The notes: generated from the letters alone by a model not told the origin. A stretch of DNA of 64,000 nucleotides from Dendrobium chrysotoxum (GCA_019925795.1 CM034303.1:5022001-5086000); one strand, 5' to 3'. Shown: positions 1 to 13,057, counted from the first letter of the stretch. Made by a program: numbers and translations.

Positions 1-2887
1 TAAGTGGCACAGCCTCTGCCCACTTAGAGAAGTAATCAGTGGCAGCTAAAATGAACCTATGACCCTTAGAGGAAGGAGGGTCGATAGGACCCACTACATC
101 CGTGCCCCAGCCCTCAAATGGCCAAGATGATACGGTAGGGTGCAGCGGATTAGGGGGTTGGTGAATCACCGTGCCATGAATTTGGCACTGGTAGCACTTT
201 CTAGCGTGCTCCATACAATCACGGATCATAGTCGGCCAATAGTAACCGAGGCGTTTAATTCTGCCTTTCATTTTCGGTCCGGACTGATGGGCACCGCAAA
301 GACCTTCATGTATCTCGCCCATGACCTTACGAGCCTCCTCGTTGTTGAGGCAACGCAACCACATTTGGTCAAAAGAGCGTCGATACAAGGTGTCGTTCAC
401 ATAAGTGAATGATAGGGCTCTTTTTCTGATCTGGGCAGCAAGAGATCTATCATCTGGAAGCCTGCCATGCTTCAAATACTCTATAAAAGGTACTCTCCAG
501 TCTAATTCTTCCTCAACTGAGAACACTGTGAGGGTCTGATCGGGAGAAGACAGGTCTACGGGGCATAGGGCTTGACGGCACTGGACAACAATAGACAGCG
601 GGTTGCCAGTTGGGTCAGCCAGTTCCTTTGCTAACTTAGCTAATGCATCTGCCTTGCCATTGGCGGATCTAGGGATTTTAGCTAAGGTCACTTTAGGAAT
701 CAAACACAAGAGCTCCATTGCTTTATTGTGATAGGGCAAGAGCTCAGGTTTAAGCACTTTGTAGACTCCCGCTACTTGATTTATAATCAGTTGTGAGTCT
801 CCAAAGATTTTCACCCGCATGACATTCATCTGAATGGCCAACTCTAGTCCTAAAATCAGAGCTTCGTACTCAGCCTCATTATTAGTACGAGGTTCTGAAA
901 GACTGTAGGAATATCTCAGAGTGTGACCTTCAGGGGATACGAAAATGAGGCCCAGACCTACCCTAACTATAGGAGTTTCGTTCGGGCTCAAGGCTCTAAC
1001 GGATGACGTACCGTCAAAGTAAAACTCCCAAGTAGGGGACTCCTGCTCCTCCACACTCATGATTAGCTCGTTAGGTAGCTCGTCGTTGAGTGGGGAATCT
1101 GCAGGGATCGGGTGAGCAGCAAGAAAATCAGCTAGAGCCTGTCCTTTGACGGCCCGCTGAGGGACAAAAGTGATGTCAAACTGCAGTAAGATCATAGACC
1201 ATCGTGCCAGACGACCTGAGAGGGTCGGACGGGTCATCAGATACTGCAAGGGGTTGACTCGAGAGATTAGGTTGATTTTATGTGAAAGCATATAATGCCT
1301 AAGCTTCTGTACCGCGAAGATCAAAGCTAAACACTACTTTTCCATTGCCGGGTACTTCAGCTCTGCGGGTATCAACCGTCTACTGAGGTAGTACAAGGCA
1401 TTCTCCTTGCCTTCCTCATTCTCATGAGCCAATAATGCACCCAAGGACTCATCCAGGGCCGTAGTATAGAGAATTAACAGCCTCCCTGGGATGGGTGCAG
1501 CTAAAACAGGGGGGTTTATCAGGTAGCGCTTTATACTCTCAAAGGCCTCCTAACAACGCTCATCCCAGTTAAAGCGGGCGTCTTTCTTTGCTAGGGCAGC
1601 AAAGGGGTGACATCTATCAGTCAAATTGGAGATAAATCTCCGCAGGAAGGCTAGCTTTCCTTGAAAAGACCTTAGCTGGGTAAGGCTCTTAGGGGGTTTT
1701 AGATCTACTATGGCTTTGATCATGGAAGAGTCAATCTCAATGCCACTATAGCGAACTATAAACCCCAGAAACTTTCCTGCACTAACTCCAAATGCGCATT
1801 TTAGAGGATTCATTTTCAAATCATATTTGCGTAGGCGTTCAAAAACGATTCGTAGATCTCGAAGGTGATCTCCACGAACCTTGCTTTTGACTACCAAATC
1901 ATCCACATAGCATTCAACTTGCTCGTGTATCATCTCGTCGAAGATAACAGTCATAGCACGTTGATAGGTGGCCCCGGCATTCTTGAGACCAAAGGGCATC
2001 ACCTTGTAGCAGAACACACCTATAGGTGTGCGAAATACAGTAAACTTCTCCTCCTCGGGGTCCATCTTTATTTGATTGTAACTAGATGAACCATCCATGA
2101 AGGAAAAAATGCTATGGGACGATGCTATATCCACCATAAGCTCGGGGATAGGAAGAGGAAAATCGTCCTTAGGACATGCCTTGTTTAAATCACGGAAGTC
2201 GATACAGACACGAATCTGCCCGTTCTTCTTCCGGACTGGAATAATGTTGGCAAGCCAAGTAGGGTACTTCTCTTCACGAATGAAATCGGCCTCTATAAGC
2301 TTCTTAGTTTCAGCGATCACCTGTTGTTCTATTTCTAACCTCATCCTACGAGGTGCTTGTTTAACAGGGACTGCATCAGACTTAATGGCTAGTTTATGGA
2401 CTGCTACATCTGGATTTAGACCAGGCATCTCAGTGTAGTTCCAGGCAAAGCAATCCCTAAATTCTGAGAGTAACCCGATGTATTCTTGAGCCTCTGAGTC
2501 AGATAACAAGACACTATGAAAAATAGGTCTAGGATCTGATTCAGTGCCTAAGTTTACCTCACACAATTCATCCATGGCAGAAGTGATGCCATCTTCAAAC
2601 TCTTGAGGAGCATCGAGTACTCTATCCTCATCATCACCCGGGTCTTCTTTATCGGTAAGAGAAACAACCGGGTATGAGTGGGAAACCGCTCGGATGTTAG
2701 CATGGTTAGGTGAGCTCTGCTCGACATAACCTAAACCTTGCTTGGTTTGAGGCATATCAGTCCGCCAAATACGAGCCTGTCGTAGAGCTTGTTCATCTGA
2801 CCAAGTCGAGATAACTGCACCCCGCTCTACACAGTCTTCCACGAAAGGGGAAAAATAACGAGGGGCAGTTGTGACCCTGTTATCCAT
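1..2887 (-). pseudogene. E1 pol: reverse transcriptase, RNase H, archaeal-like RNase H, partial integrase
   Basis: This is the pol part of the E1 polyprotein. Reading leftward from 2887 the frame covers the leader of pol, the reverse transcriptase (about 2500-1850, with the catalytic Y-V-D-D box near 1900), a degenerate gypsy RNase H (about 1500-1120), the archaeal-like RNase H (about 1030-650, with the N-N-E-A-E-Y and G-D-S-Q motifs) and the integrase zinc-binding part and start of its core, cut at position 1. In-frame stops occur at 1550-1552 and 1334-1336, both CAG to TAG relative to E2. At the spot where E2 has a stop just before the archaeal-like RNase H, E1 keeps tyrosine. The enzyme would copy element RNA into DNA in virus-like particles; this copy cannot encode a full protein. 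Confidence 0.88.
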
Positions 2888-2965
2888 AGCGGTCTCTGCT
2901 GAACCCTGACTCTCAGGGCCCAGTGGGGCACCTACACTATGGGATAACGAGGCACACTCACTAGC

Positions 2966-5312
2966 TCATGGTGGCACAAATGTTTCGTATAGAGGAGGCG
3001 GAGGGCGACCTCTAACTTGTAGTGCACCACCATCACTAGTGGAGGGGGTAACCAAAGATCTTTGGTGAGACTCCTTAACTCTTATTCCACGTACCTGACG
3101 GGAAAGGGACTGGTGACTAGTGGTCTGACGTCGGGGATCTACTTCCTCGTCTGAACCACTGTCAATAACTAAACCACCCTCGGGTATCAGGTACCTACAA
3201 AAGGTATGTAGTGAACTATAATCAGTGAAGTCCGGGGCTGGTGAGGGAGCTGAGCGATGAGGGGTAATGATCATCTCATCGTCAGAGGAGTCGGACTCGA
3301 CAGTCAAATGAGAAGCATAAAGATATGAGGGAGGAGGAATTTGAGTGTCGTAGTTTCGCGGCGGGCGAGTCGATCCTCTACCTCTACCTCGCTCTCCCCT
3401 ACCTCTACTAGGGGGAACATCGTGCCCAACTGCAAATTGGAAAGGAGATCTAACAGGATCTGCAGTGGAGGTATATGCCTCAATACTAACCTGTGACGAA
3501 CCTCGCGCAGGTAGCTGTACAGGACCCTGTACAGTACTGGCAGGTGTCACTGGTGACTGGGCAGAAGGAGGTTTACTCTTCTTACGAGGTATGTAATGCT
3601 CAGCATCATCGTAAATAGAGACCTCATGCACGGAAAAGGGTTGGGTATCCCCGGGAATGGAGTACTCGACTTCATTCCTCATATACTTCATACATTGGTG
3701 CAGGGTAGAGGGCACCATTCCATACTCATGAATCTAGGGCCTTCCTAAGAGAGCCCTGTATTAAGTATCTGCCTCGATCACATGAAACTTCGCCTCAGTA
3801 AGGAAATTTCCAAACTTCAGGGGTAGGGTGATAGACCCTAGGGCACGCTGTCCTTGGTCATTGAAGCCTTTCAACATAATCTTATCGGAGGTTAACTTCA
3901 AATGACCCAGGGAGAGGCTCTTCAAAGTTTCATAACTCAAGATGTTCACTAAAGCTCCTTGGTCAATGAGGACCCTGTTCAACTCATAACCATTGACTTC
4001 AGCGGTGACATACAAAGGACGATTATGATCAGAGGTACCCAAGAGGAGATCACGATCTGAAAAGGTAATGCATGGCATCTCTCTCAAAAGGCATGCATCT
4101 CCAACAGATTCGGAAGCAAAGAAGGCTTGATAGGACTGGTTCGAGTAGTGCTTTTACCAGGGTCTCTCTCAAGTCAGAAGACATCATCAAAGCGTCATAG
4201 ACACTGAGAAGGGCAGGAATTTTCCTTAAATGGGCCAACACATTGTAATCGACCTCCAGCTGAGGGCCCTTCCCTTTCTCCTTAGATTGCTCTTGGGAGG
4301 AGGGGATAGGATCGTCCTGCTGGGTAACAATGTTCTTATCTTTTTCTTTTATATTCTTAGCCATCCTTGGTGGAAGAACCTTCCATGAACGCAAGTGAAC
4401 TTCCTGTATCGTGTCATCTTTGACAGGAGGTTCACTTGGTTCAGCGGTGATGGCCTGTGTTGGCTCCAAGGAAAGTGCCTGGAGTGGGTTCTCGAATTCA
4501 TCTTCTGAATCCATGTAACAACCACCCTCCGGAATCATAAAGACCGGTTCCTCATCACACTCAGACTCTTCATCACATACAGAATCATCACAAGAAACAT
4601 GTAAAATACTGAAAGAGCGAGTGCTAGAAGAAATAAAAGTAGGAGCAGAACACCAGAAGTAGCCAGAATCACCTTCTTCTATTATTTCATCATCAGTTGA
4701 AGGGAGAACGAAATCCTTCAGCGTAAGTGCTGGAAGGCGTCCCGTCTTCCCCTCAGAAGTTACAACAAAGTTTTCCTTTTCATACATCTTTTTATTACAT
4801 AAAATAGGAAATAAAATGTGCTCAGTAGGCACTACAACAGAAGAAGAAAAAGGTGCTGGAGAAGAAACTGGGCTGGCAACTGTCGACTTGGCCTGGGTAG
4901 GCCTCCTCTCAACTGCCTCTGAACTCTGAACTGTCTGCCGGATCATCTGCCTCGTCTTCCGAGAGAGTGCTAGCTGCCACTCCCCCTCAGAACCTCTGGG
5001 TGATCTGCTACGACTGCTCTGTCTGCCACTATGGCTGTCACTACAACTACTAGAGCCCGAGATCATCTGAACTGTTTGAGGTGTCTTGCCCTTTGGCTGA
5101 ACCAGGTCGCTGTCCTGTAGGTGGATCTGCCCACTAGCCATAAGCTTCTCAACTCTGTCCTTAAACACATAGCAGTCTTCTATAACATGCCCGATATATC
5201 TGTGAAATGGACAATAGAGTGGGTGTTCAGTCTGCCCCTCCTCTTCCACTCTATTGTTGTTCGGGAATGTTAAGATGTTTCTCTTAGTAAGGAACTTGAA
5301 GATCTTCATCAC
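2966..5312 (-). pseudogene. E1 gag C-terminal part (zinc knuckle), acidic linker and aspartic protease
   Basis: From 5312 leftward this part starts with a C-x2-H-x4-H-x4-C knuckle (near 5170-5215), typical of Athila/Tat Gag. A Ser-rich stretch and a long acidic linker follow, then the retropepsin-like protease (about 4090-3720) with its active-site motif D-Q-G in I-D-Q-G-A. A two-base deletion near 4137 relative to E2 shifts the frame just upstream of the protease. Further stops interrupt it: 3761-3763 (TCA to TAA), one near 3734 (TGG to TAG), and 2966-2968 (CGA to TGA). In E1 the protease and pol share one reading frame, which shows that the ancestral element made Gag-Pro-Pol from a single frame. 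This copy is degenerate. Confidence 0.82.
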
Positions 5313-5396
5313 ACTTTCCCTTTTAAAGGGATATTCCTTACTAAGTTTCTCCCGTAGGTACTGCTGACTCTCTAGGGTCCTACGGGAGGGTCTAGA

Positions 5397-6960
5397 CTAC
5401 ACTGCTGACTGGCCCGGTGTGTGAGACTGCTGAGGTGGTGCTGAACTGACTAAGGGCTTCTTGCCCTTATCTGATGGTCCATAAGTACTGTGTACCTCCC
5501 CTCTCCTAGGTGGAGGTGCCCCTGAAGACTCCTGCCGCTGAGGTCTACGTGAAGGTTGACTCTCAACCTTAGGAGGGACTGCATCGGGTATGCTGTCCTG
5601 CAAACTGATCACCTTTGTCAACAGCTTCTGAAAGGTTCTGATGCTGAAACCCTTCAGATAAGGTGCTATCGGACCATCTATATTCTTCAATAGAATTTCT
5701 ACTGCATGCTGCTCCTGTAGCTGAGGCTCACACTGTAGGCTGAGGTTCCTCCATCTGACTATATAATCTGGGAGAGGCTCTCGGGGCCGCTGTCTAGTCA
5801 CAACTAGCTCTCCAACTGTAACTCGGTGCTCTGCACTGACAAACCTCTGAACAAACAACTGCTCCAACTCTGCAAAGGTGCGTACTGAATCGTTGGGGAG
5901 GTCGGCGTACCAGGCAAAGGCCACCCCAACTAAACTGCTAACAAAGAGTCTCAACATCAGTGTATCGTTCCCTCCTATGTTGCAACAGATGGCTCGGTAC
6001 TGGGCCACGTGCTGCCTTGGGTTCCCAAACCCATCAAAGACTCTGAACCTAGGAGGGACAAAACCAGGGGGTAGGGCTCGTGCTCGTACTCTACTGGGTA
6101 AGGACGCCCCCTGCTAACTACCTCTTCAGACTTCCTGGAGGAAATGGCCTGCTCGACCTTCTGGGCAATCAGATCCTGAATCTGTCCGGCTGACAACTGA
6201 ACTGACTGACTCTGGACTGGGGTAGTAAAAGCAACTGCTGTAGGTGCCACGGGAACTGCTCTCTGGGCCCTGTCTACTCCCACAGGACCTGGTGCTACTA
6301 CAGGTGGTGCTGCTGGCTCGTCCCTGGACGTAGCAGGAGTGCCTACGCCCGTCATCTGGGGCATCGCCCCCAAAGCTGTCAACTGAGCTGTCATCGCTGC
6401 CATAGCCCTGGCCATCTCTGCCACTGAGTCTGTAACTGTAGCACTGTGGCATCTGTCTCAACTGACCGGGGAGATCCTCCTACCTCAGCTTCTCCCTGCT
6501 CATCATCATCATCTGCCTCTATCTGCTCGTCTGAGTGGCCACGTCTAGTAACCACGCATACTCTGTGCACCGGTATATCTCCATCTGACTCCTCCTCGAG
6601 TACGTCATCCTCAAGTGCATCATCCTCGTAGAGGGTCTGATGGAAGTCCTCCGCATACGGACTCAAAGGGGGAGAAGTCTCATAAGGGCTAAGGGCTGGC
6701 TCTGCCCGAACCGGTAAACTACTAGGAGAAACTGCAACATCATCGTCCGTCGCTGCATCACAGACCATCGGAACTGCCTCTGATCCGGAAGGAACAACTG
6801 CCTCTAACTGCTCAACTGCCTGAACTGGCTGTACTGCATCGACAGGGGACTCTGCCTGCCGTCGTCTCCACACCCATCTACTGCGATGGGACCCAGTAGG
6901 GGCAACTGACTGCTGCGGGGCTACTACAACTGAAGGGAGCTGGGGTATCGGAGGCTCCAA
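5397..6960 (-). pseudogene. E1 gag core (retrotransposon gag domain) and acidic N-proximal region
   Basis: The segment encodes the structural Gag domain that forms the virus-like particle. The core at about 5560-6100 matches plant Ty3/gypsy gag: a Q-Y-R-A-I start, F-A-W-Y-A-D-L-P and F-V-Q-R-F motifs, and a terminal L-T-K-V-I-S-L-Q-D helix. Upstream of it (6100-6960) lies an acidic, Ser/Ala-rich stretch. Relative to E2 there are single-base frameshifts near 6080 (inside a G run) and near 6420, and a CAG to TAG stop at 5397-5399. The order gag core, knuckle, protease, pol is the same in E2. Confidence 0.82.
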
Positions 6961-6963
6961 CTG

Positions 6964-8181
6964 CTACCTCTGTCCCTGACGACGTGGGCGTCGTCCAACA
7001 ACTGAAGTAACTGTCTGTGGTCTCGCCAACGGAACTGAACTGACAGGCTGCCTGGGTGGCTGTCCTCTCTGCCACCTGTACCTCTGTCTAGCAGTCTGGC
7101 TCTGCAACTGAACGGATGCCTGAGAAATCTGGTGGAGTAACCTCTCTCGACTGACAGGGCCTCGACCCCGCGCTAAGCAGATAATGCTCCGAATCCTATG
7201 AGAGAGGGTTCGAGCAGCATCATCCCTGGGGACCCTAGCACGTGGTAAAGTAGTAGTGACAGGAGGGGCCGCCACAATGCGAGCAACGTCCTCCTCGTCA
7301 CCACTGTGTGTCAGTGGAGAGAAGCATCCTCCCTGAACCGCTGCTATCTCAGGGGCAACTGTAACGTCCGGGGTAGGGGAAACTGCAACTGGCCGTGGTG
7401 CCCGCTGCCTAGGGACCACTCTCCTCTGAACTGGCTCCTGGTGAGCCAACGAATCTGCCATCCGCTGTCTATCTGCCTCGGATGCAGCCAACCGAAGTCT
7501 ACGGTTTCTATTCCTCCGGGCCCTTCTCCCAAGGCCGGAGGCGGAAGAGGAAGCAACATCTGAACCCACTGCCTGAGTGACAGGGGGAACATGAAGTACG
7601 GGAAGTGTCGGGGTCTGCACGAGGGTCTCTAGGTGAGACAGTCGAGTGAAAGCTGAAACCCGACGGGAGGAAGGCGAAGGAGCCTTGGTCTGGGCACCCC
7701 TCTTCCTAGAGGAAGAAGGAGGGGGAACCCGAACACGAGCTGCCTCTGCCGGAGTAACAACAGGGGTAACTACTGCCTGCCGGCGCTGAGGGGCCGGGGC
7801 AGTCTGAACAACAGGTGCGGTAGGCACTGGTCGCCTAACCGCTGGACGAGTGGGCTGAACTGGGAGTGGTCTAGGCACTGGCTGCCTAACCACAGGGTGT
7901 GCCGGCTGCACACGAACAGGAGTAGGACGAGCAGGTGCCCGGGCTGTCCGTCGAGCAACTGGACGTCCAAAAGGTCGCATGGCTACGCGAGCTCTCCTCT
8001 GGGGAGGAGAGTAGGCAGCAGCCTCAGCAGGGGTCGGCCCGCCAAGAGTGACGAAGGTCGAGTCAGTGAAGGAACCAAAAGTGATTCCTCCAGCGGGAGG
8101 ACTGGCTAGCAGGGACTCAGGGAGTGTCACCCGTGCGTCAGAACCAAAACTGAAAGTAATGGAAGGCACGAAGAAAACCAT
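6964..8181 (-). CDS. E1 Pro/Arg-rich N-terminal extension of Gag
   Basis: This is a 405-codon open frame starting at an ATG (8179-8181) and ending at a CAG to TAG stop (6964-6966). In E2 the equivalent codon is CAG and the frame would continue into the gag core, so this is the N-terminal part of the Gag polyprotein and not a separate gene. The protein is rich in Pro, Arg, Ala, Val and Ser, with repeated P-V-R/R-P-V motifs at residues 65-150, a basic patch R-R-A-R-R-N-R-N-R-R near residue 220, and no recognisable domain. A basic, disordered N-terminus could bind RNA, but that is inference. Tat/Ogre elements often carry an extra region ahead of gag, but I do not recognise this sequence. Confidence 0.7.
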   Translation of the reverse strand: MVFFVPSITFSFGSDARVTLPESLLASPPAGGITFGSFTDSTFVTLGGPTPAEAAAYSPPQRRARVAMRPFGRPVARRTARAPARPTPVRVQPAHPVVRQPVPRPLPVQPTRPAVRRPVPTAPVVQTAPAPQRRQAVVTPVVTPAEAARVRVPPPSSSRKRGAQTKAPSPSSRRVSAFTRLSHLETLVQTPTLPVLHVPPVTQAVGSDVASSSASGLGRRARRNRNRRLRLAASEADRQRMADSLAHQEPVQRRVVPRQRAPRPVAVSPTPDVTVAPEIAAVQGGCFSPLTHSGDEEDVARIVAAPPVTTTLPRARVPRDDAARTLSHRIRSIICLARGRGPVSRERLLHQISQASVQLQSQTARQRYRWQRGQPPRQPVSSVPLARPQTVTSVVGRRPRRQGQR

Positions 8182-8492
8182 GGCACTGTCTGCTAAGAAG
8201 AAGAAAAGAAGTTTGAAATAATTAGTAAGAAATAACGAGAAGATGAATGATAGATAAGGGACGGAATGACCTAGAAGGTCTGAAGGAGAAAAGCTTAGCT
8301 AGGGGGAAACCCTAACTAAGAAGAACGGAAAGAAAGAAACCTAGCTAGGGGGGAACCCTAACTAAGAAAAAGAAGGACGGCCCTAACTAAGGAAGGACCC
8401 TAACTAAGAGTGGGACGAACCTAATCTAAGGAGTACCAATCCCGGAGTACACACTAGAAAGAATAATATAGAATCCAAAGATGGAGAGAGAA
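8182..8492 (-). other. E1 untranslated leader between PBS and gag, with CCCTAACTAAG repeats
   Basis: The 311-base leader lies between the primer-binding site and the gag ATG. It holds four exact copies of CCCTAACTAAG (plus-strand sense) at 8310, 8356, 8381 and 8398, plus degenerate relatives. E2 has the same structure. In retroelements this interval usually carries the RNA packaging/dimerisation signal, which is a guess here. Confidence 0.6.
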
Positions 8493-8514
8493 ACCTGTCC
8501 CACCGTGGTCGCCA
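8493..8514 (-). other. E1 primer-binding site (tRNA-Arg-like)
   Basis: On the minus strand the sequence TGGCGACCACGGTGGGACAG starts six bases inside the LTR end. TGG at the start is the complement of the universal tRNA CCA end. TGGCGACCACG fits the acceptor end of a plant tRNA-Arg, and Ogre/Tat elements are known to prime with tRNA-Arg. The same site occurs in E2 at 36105-36125. The six-base gap from the LTR end is longer than usual. Confidence 0.7.
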
Positions 8515-11500
8515 GAAACCTGTGGACCTCCGAAAGGACTACAGAAACCATCACCCCGCGAGGGGAGACAGTATCTGGCCAATGGAAGGGCAGATTCGAT
8601 CACACATATGATTAACCATTGAGGATAGCGGCTCTCACCAGCACACCCCGATGGGTAATAATATATATGATCTGATCGTAACGGGTTTCCCCCACCCGAT
8701 ACATTAGCTCAAATGGAATTTATTTGAGAGTGAGATTCGGTTTCCCACGGGCGCAAGCCCCCGTGGTTAATTACATCTCAAGCCGGGGCCTGAGAATACT
8801 CTCGATTAAGGATTCTACATTATTCTTTCTAAATTGGGATTGGTACATAGAGGGAAGACTAGGAAGTCCTACTCGAAGGGAAAGAGAGGTTCAACTAGGC
8901 TTAGTCAACATGCACGGCTCACATCAGCATCTAGAGGGACTAAGGTAGTGAGAAGAAACTGGAGAAAAATAAATAAATCATGCACTCGAAGCATGCAGGA
9001 GGGAAGGATGGAGGTGGCGTCATCCGTGTGACGCGGATATGTAGGGTTTAGGGTCTCTGGAAGACAGAAGACTTACCTACTGATGAGGCGTACTACGAAA
9101 CAATAGTAGCCTTGAATCCTGAATCTAATGGGTTTAGTGTTCTACGCAACACTAACACCCGTGTCCTAACTAATGCAATGCAAAACCTGGACTTACCCCG
9201 GCCTGGAAGGGGGAGCCAGCTAACCACCTAATCGCTTTAAAACCATGCTATCCAGTCATTTATGAAAGATGGGTAGGTAGGTTATAGTTCTTGGAGGTAG
9301 GGCCGACGTCTAGAGGATTTCCTAGTTGGCCCCAGACTGATGTTGGGTGAATGCTCCTATGACTAATGCAATTAAAATTTTGATTTAGTTGATTTCTAAT
9401 GCAATGCATGCTGGTTAAAGTATCCAAATCAGATATGCACAGGAATTTAAAAAAAGGCTTATAAAAATAATTTTTAGAATTAGACTGGGCTTCCCCAGGT
9501 CCGGCACCTCATCCTCATAGGTCAGATTATCCGGACTCTACCCGCAGGCGGGGAAGTGTCTTACAGAAGGAAAGAGAAATACATTAATATGCATGCGACC
9601 CCGGACGATTCCGACAATTCCCTAGGTCGTTAAGTTTCTAAATTATTTAAATCTTAAAATTTGAATGTTAGTTGTGAGTAGAAAAGTTTTAGTCCTTAAA
9701 GAGCCTAACGAAATCCAGGCTAAAACAAAAGTGACATGCAAAACGCCAAGAAACTAAGAAAAGCAAACAATCCTAGAGGTACACAATCATAAAACACATC
9801 AAAATTATCCAAACAAATTAATAAATGTCCATAGGCCAACTGCCCTTAATTACAACCCAGGGTCTGCAGAAAATTAAAGTGGCCGGGCACCACTGCCAAC
9901 AACCCGGATTTCTAGTCCTAAGACTGACGCAAGTTATTTTGAGTGGGATACACTTGGTCTTCATCTTCTTGATCTTCTCTTCCTTGGACTCCTCGGATCT
10001 TAGTTTTGTTGGACTCCTTGGATCTCAGCTTCCTTGGGCTCCTTGGATCTCAGCCTCCTTGGACTCCTCGGGTAGCAGAATGATCCAAATTTGGATTTCC
10101 CAAATAGAAAAGGACTATCCTCATATTGGGTGTCCTTTCCTCTTTGGAATCCAACCTTTGGATCCTAGTATCCCCACTCAAAATGAACTTTCACAACTCT
10201 TAACCAATATTACAATTAATTACATTAAATGAAGGCAGTAAATTCTAGACGCTCCTGCAAGGTTATCCTAAAAAATCATCCCAAGCAGTTTAATATGTCA
10301 CAAGCAATTATAGGGAAAATAAAATACTCCTCACAGCCATACTGGCCATGCTCTTAATTGTTTTGAGGGCTAAGCAAGCTCTGGGGCACTTGTAGTAATT
10401 TATAATGATTTATTATTTTAGCCCTCATTTATTTAGGGGGGCTGAGCAATTTCTGAAGCACCTGCATAAAACAGCATTAATTTTTAAATCATGATTATTG
10501 CCCCCCTTATATTTAGCGATGCATGAGCATGGCCACCTGCAGAAAACATCATTAGTATCAACCTCGATCCTAACCTATGGGTAGTCTATCGTGCAATCAC
10601 ATCAATTCCCAGAGTGCAGTAAAAGTAAACAAACACACCAATAGTTCAATCACAACATGTAATGAAATCCGGAAAACTCGGCACGCAGCAGAAAAGTAAA
10701 CACCGGCCTAACCTAAGTCTAGAAGTGGTGCCCTAACAAACCATCTAGATGTGTGTGAAAAAGCTGTGTGGCTGAGGTAGATCCTAAGCTGGGTAATTAG
10801 TTACAATTGCCTACTGTCCAGGTTGGTTATAGGTCTGAAAAGGGAATCTTATTTAAAATCCAAATATTAGCGAGTTGAGTTCCATCTTAGTTGATTTAAT
10901 GTGTGGATCAGTTTTAGTCCTTAGGGTAATAATATTTAAAGTTTAAATTGCATTAGTGAGTTTTAGGGAGTTCGGGGCCCACTTATACACTAAGCAAAAG
11001 GGGGTCCAAAATTAACTTTTTAATTAAAGGATATTTATGACCAGCTAATATTTTTATAAAATACTAGGCCTTAACCTGATCAGTTAGACAGTTAGTATGC
11101 CCGATTTGGATTCTTCTATCCAAAGTTATGAATTTCTGAAGTTTTGGTCTCGTTTTGAACTAAGTTTGACCGGATTGTTGACTTTTTGATTTAAGTTGAT
11201 TTCTGGACACCTAATATTTTTAACAAATACTAGACCTTAATGTGAGTTGAATGCCTTTTAGTTTGCTAGATTTGGAGTTTCCTACGCAAAGTTATGAATT
11301 TTAGAAGTTTCGGGCCCTAGACTATAGGCTACGGTTGACCGAAGAGTTGACTTTTTATTTTAGGTTGATTTCTGGACACCTAATATTTTTAACAAAAACT
11401 AGACCTTAATTAGAGTTAGGTGCCTTTTAGTTTGCCCATTTTGGAGTTTTCTGTAATTAGTTATGATTTTTAGAAGTTGGGGCAATTAAAGGAATTATCG

Positions 11501-12196
11501 AAATTGCCTAATTAGGGGTATTTTGGGGGTTTTGGCCCAAATCAGCTCCAAACTGATTGGAATCACCCCCAAAGGTCAGAAATGACCTAAGAAGGTGTTC
11601 TCAAGTGTTTGGGGAAAATTTGGCATTTTTAATAATTTTTAATAATTTAATTAAGGTAAAAAGGTGATTTTTGATTAAGGTTGAATTAAAGTCCAGATTA
11701 AGGTCCAATTAAGGGGCCCTAATTATCTAAGGTTGGGGAGTGAATTTTGGAGAGTTTGAGGTATTATGGGTATTTTTCTGATTTAAAATGGATTTATTAG
11801 ATTTTTCTGAAGTTTCTAAGACTTAATTAACGGGTAAATTAGGGTTTGCTAATTAAATGTTTTAAAGGGTCCGAAAAATTCCTAGAAAATTCTAGAGGGT
11901 TTCAGATGTCACTATGTTTAAGTGTTTCAGATTTCAAGTCATTTGGAGCTATACCCTAATTCCTGGAATTTTTCTAAGTTCACTAGACGATCCTTAATTG
12001 TTGTCCTTACGGTGTCACTACGTTATATAGGAATGAAATGAAGTAACTAACCCTTGGGCACAATATAGAGGGTAAATGCAGCAAATATAAACACATCAAA
12101 CCATGTCCTTAGATCTAGGAGAGCCTAGGCTAAGTGCTTGTGCAACCTACACATGCAAGGACTACGAAAACACTAAGTAAAGAAATCTAATGAAGT

Positions 12197-12233
12197 GATT
12201 AGTGAATGATTGGGACACAATCATTCACTAATC
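12197..12233. repeat. Perfect 16-bp hairpin in LTR A
   Basis: GATTAGTGAATGATTG and its exact reverse complement are separated by five bases. The same hairpin is present in the other two LTRs (19097-19133 and 39622-39658) with both arms unchanged. Confidence 0.85.
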
Positions 12234-12699
12234 CTTCTCCCACATGAATTCTGTTCACATATAGGTCCTAGGTTTAAAATTTCAAAAGGGGTAGACTTCC
12301 CAAAATTAAAGGATTTAAATAATACGTAATTTTTTTTAAAAAAACATTTTTTTTAAATACATAAATATTATAAATAATATAAACTTGAAAATAAGATAAT
12401 TCAAAAATACTTCAGTTCATAAGCATAGGAGGTCCACCAGCCACCAAGGGGGTTTTAAAATAATTTTTATTTTAAAATAATTAATTATATTAATTAAATA
12501 ATATTTAAATGAGTAAATAACACAGTAATACAGAAAATATTCAGAAATGGCAGAATCACATATAGCAAATATTTTTAAATTAAAATTCATATTTTTCTGA
12601 AAAGAACGAGGTATTGCGCGTCGAAATCCGATTTAAAATGAGGAAGTTATGAATTTTTGAAGTTTAATAGGTTTAAAGGGAATTTTAAAATAATTTAAA

Positions 12700-13057
12700 A
12701 TAGTTAATATTCGAAAATAATCAATAATTTTAAAATAGATCAGATATTATAATATCTGAATTTTAAAATAAATTTAAATAACAATAATTAAAATTATTAT
12801 AATAATATGAAATAATAAGATTATAGTGATATTAATATTAACATAATAATACTATTATTAAAAAAAAATATTAATTAACAATATTAATATAATAATATTA
12901 ATGATGATAATAATTAATATTATAATAATAATAATCATAATGATATTGTTATTAAAATAATAATATTATTAATTATAATATTAATATTATAATAATATTA
13001 ATAATGATAATTAGTAATAATAATAATAATACTAATATGATTTAGAAATAAATTTTA

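Noticed and set aside
1865..2438. Plus-strand open frames opposite the reverse transcriptase (also 29462-29876)
   Set aside because: They are antisense shadows of a conserved coding region. No homology or start context supports them.
6446..6631. A Ser-rich plus-strand open frame (also 34057-34242)
   Set aside because: It is the antisense of the acidic Asp/Glu-rich Gag segment (GAT/GAG codons read in reverse as Ser codons).
8295..8420. CCCTAA words as an interstitial telomeric repeat
   Set aside because: The repeat unit is CCCTAACTAAG with irregular spacing, not the plant telomere CCCTAAA, and it occurs at the same place in both retroelement leaders.
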